From: an uncultured Actinomycetes bacterium
Lineage (GTDB): Bacteria; Actinomycetota; Actinomycetes; Nanopelagicales; Nanopelagicaceae
Assembly: GCA_903928395.1 (NCBI GenBank)
Contig: CAIYQS010000238.1
Span: forward strand, 1 to 6,109
Length of the DNA stretch: 6,109 nt
Reading direction: 5' to 3'
Positions within the stretch are counted from its first letter, which is position 1; every line of letters starts with the position of its first letter. This document shows, piece by piece, positions 5,734-6,109 of the stretch. The notes beneath the pieces were generated by a model. It did not search any database. It worked only from the letters and a program-made list of their open reading frames with translations, and was not told the origin of the DNA. The translations under genes were made by a program, and so were the position numbers.

Positions 5734-6109
5734 TGAAATCGCAACGTTGGGTTCCTGTGTGGATTGGTCGTGCGACCTTCTTAGTGGGACTTTTCGACAT
5801 CTTGGCAAACGTTTCTCGTAAATTTCGGGTGCCAGTTCACAAGTTAGATCACATAATTCCAGTCTTCTTAAATGGCTCCGCATTGGCTACAGCTATTTTT
5901 ACTGGATTGATCCTGATGATTTTGGCCCGTGGGTTGTCTCGCCGAAAGCGGCGAGCCTGGGTTTTAGCGCTCGTGATTCTATTTATAAATCTTGCAACTG
6001 AATTATTTCGATCTACCCACCATCTCGATCAAATTATAGTTTCTGTAGTCAGTATTTTAGTGCTGGCGGTATTCCAGAAATCTTTTTACGCAAAATCTGA
6101 CCCCAGCAC
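5733..6109 (+). CDS. MprF/LysX-like lysyl-phosphatidylglycerol synthase family protein, N-terminal membrane part (cut by right edge)
   Basis: An open frame starts at the ATG overlapping the propeller stop codon (TAATG) and runs 125 codons to the window end without a stop. It shows four hydrophobic segments, near residues 6-26, 41-66, 75-92 and 99-115. A strongly basic cytoplasmic-type loop, LSRRKRRAW (68-76), lies between the second and third, and the end reads QKSFYAKSDPS. This layout, and above all the RRKRRAW and FYAKxD elements, matches what I recall of the N-terminal membrane region of actinobacterial MprF/LysX-type proteins (DUF2156, phosphatidylglycerol lysyltransferase). These attach lysine to phosphatidylglycerol and so change surface charge. 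The catalytic domain is outside the window, so the function is inferred. The overlap implies translational coupling with the propeller gene and joint expression with the deacetylase. Confidence 0.72.
   Translation, partial: MKSQRWVPVWIGRATFLVGLFDILANVSRKFRVPVHKLDHIIPVFLNGSALATAIFTGLILMILARGLSRRKRRAWVLALVILFINLATELFRSTHHLDQIIVSVVSILVLAVFQKSFYAKSDPS

Noticed and set aside
5399..5821. Plus-strand open frame of 140 codons across the propeller/MprF-like junction
   Set aside because: It lies in another frame over two well-supported genes, has no recognisable domain, and the true frames join neatly at TAATG.
5536..5883. Minus-strand open frame of 115 codons antisense to the same junction
   Set aside because: The composition is rich in Arg, Ser and His, as in shadow frames. 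It has no convincing ribosome binding site or family signature, and it is fully explained by the sense-strand genes.
1..6109. tRNA, rRNA, CRISPR array, insertion sequence or attachment site
   Set aside because: No regularly spaced direct repeats, transposase motifs, terminal repeats or tRNA-like cloverleaf were seen, and nearly all bases are taken up by coding sequence.

Overview
The window looks like a chromosomal segment of a low-to-mid GC actinobacterium, by eye around 45-50% GC. Three things suggest this. First, CtaB, the PBP4-type DD-peptidase and the TrmH protein look actinobacterial. Second, the deacetylase / YVTN propeller / MprF-like trio on the right closely resembles proteins I recall from Streptomyces and relatives. 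Third, several genes start directly behind a TAnnnT -10 box, as in actinobacterial leaderless transcripts. A small freshwater or marine lineage such as the Nanopelagicales (acI) would fit the base composition, but that placement is an inference.

Left block (1-2134, minus strand, read right to left): dacB, a compact secreted D-alanyl-D-alanine carboxypeptidase; ctaB, protohaem IX farnesyltransferase for haem O synthesis; then the first 14 codons of an ABC transporter ATPase that runs off the left edge. The genes are separated by only 24-44 bp, but each has a -10-like hexamer exactly 6 nt before its ATG, so each may also be transcribed from its own leaderless promoter.

Middle block (2185-3739): a TrmH/SpoU RNA 2'-O-ribose methyltransferase on the plus strand, diverging from dacB across 50 bp. 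It converges with a minus-strand TPR-repeat protein, and the two reading frames overlap by 23 bp at their 3' ends.

Right block (3802-6109, plus strand): a tightly packed run of three envelope genes. They are a Tat-exported polysaccharide deacetylase-like protein with an altered catalytic motif, a secreted seven-bladed YVTN/YncE-like beta-propeller (6 bp gap), and the membrane N-terminus of an MprF/LysX-type lysyl-phosphatidylglycerol synthase-like protein (overlapping TAATG junction, cut by the right edge). Together they suggest a cell-surface modification module. Between this operon and the divergent TPR gene lies a perfect 7-bp inverted repeat (3779-3798) whose two arms both read as Shine-Dalgarno sequences, one for each direction.

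No rRNA, tRNA, CRISPR array, insertion sequence or convincing intrinsic terminator was seen. No gene-free stretch exceeds about 65 bp.
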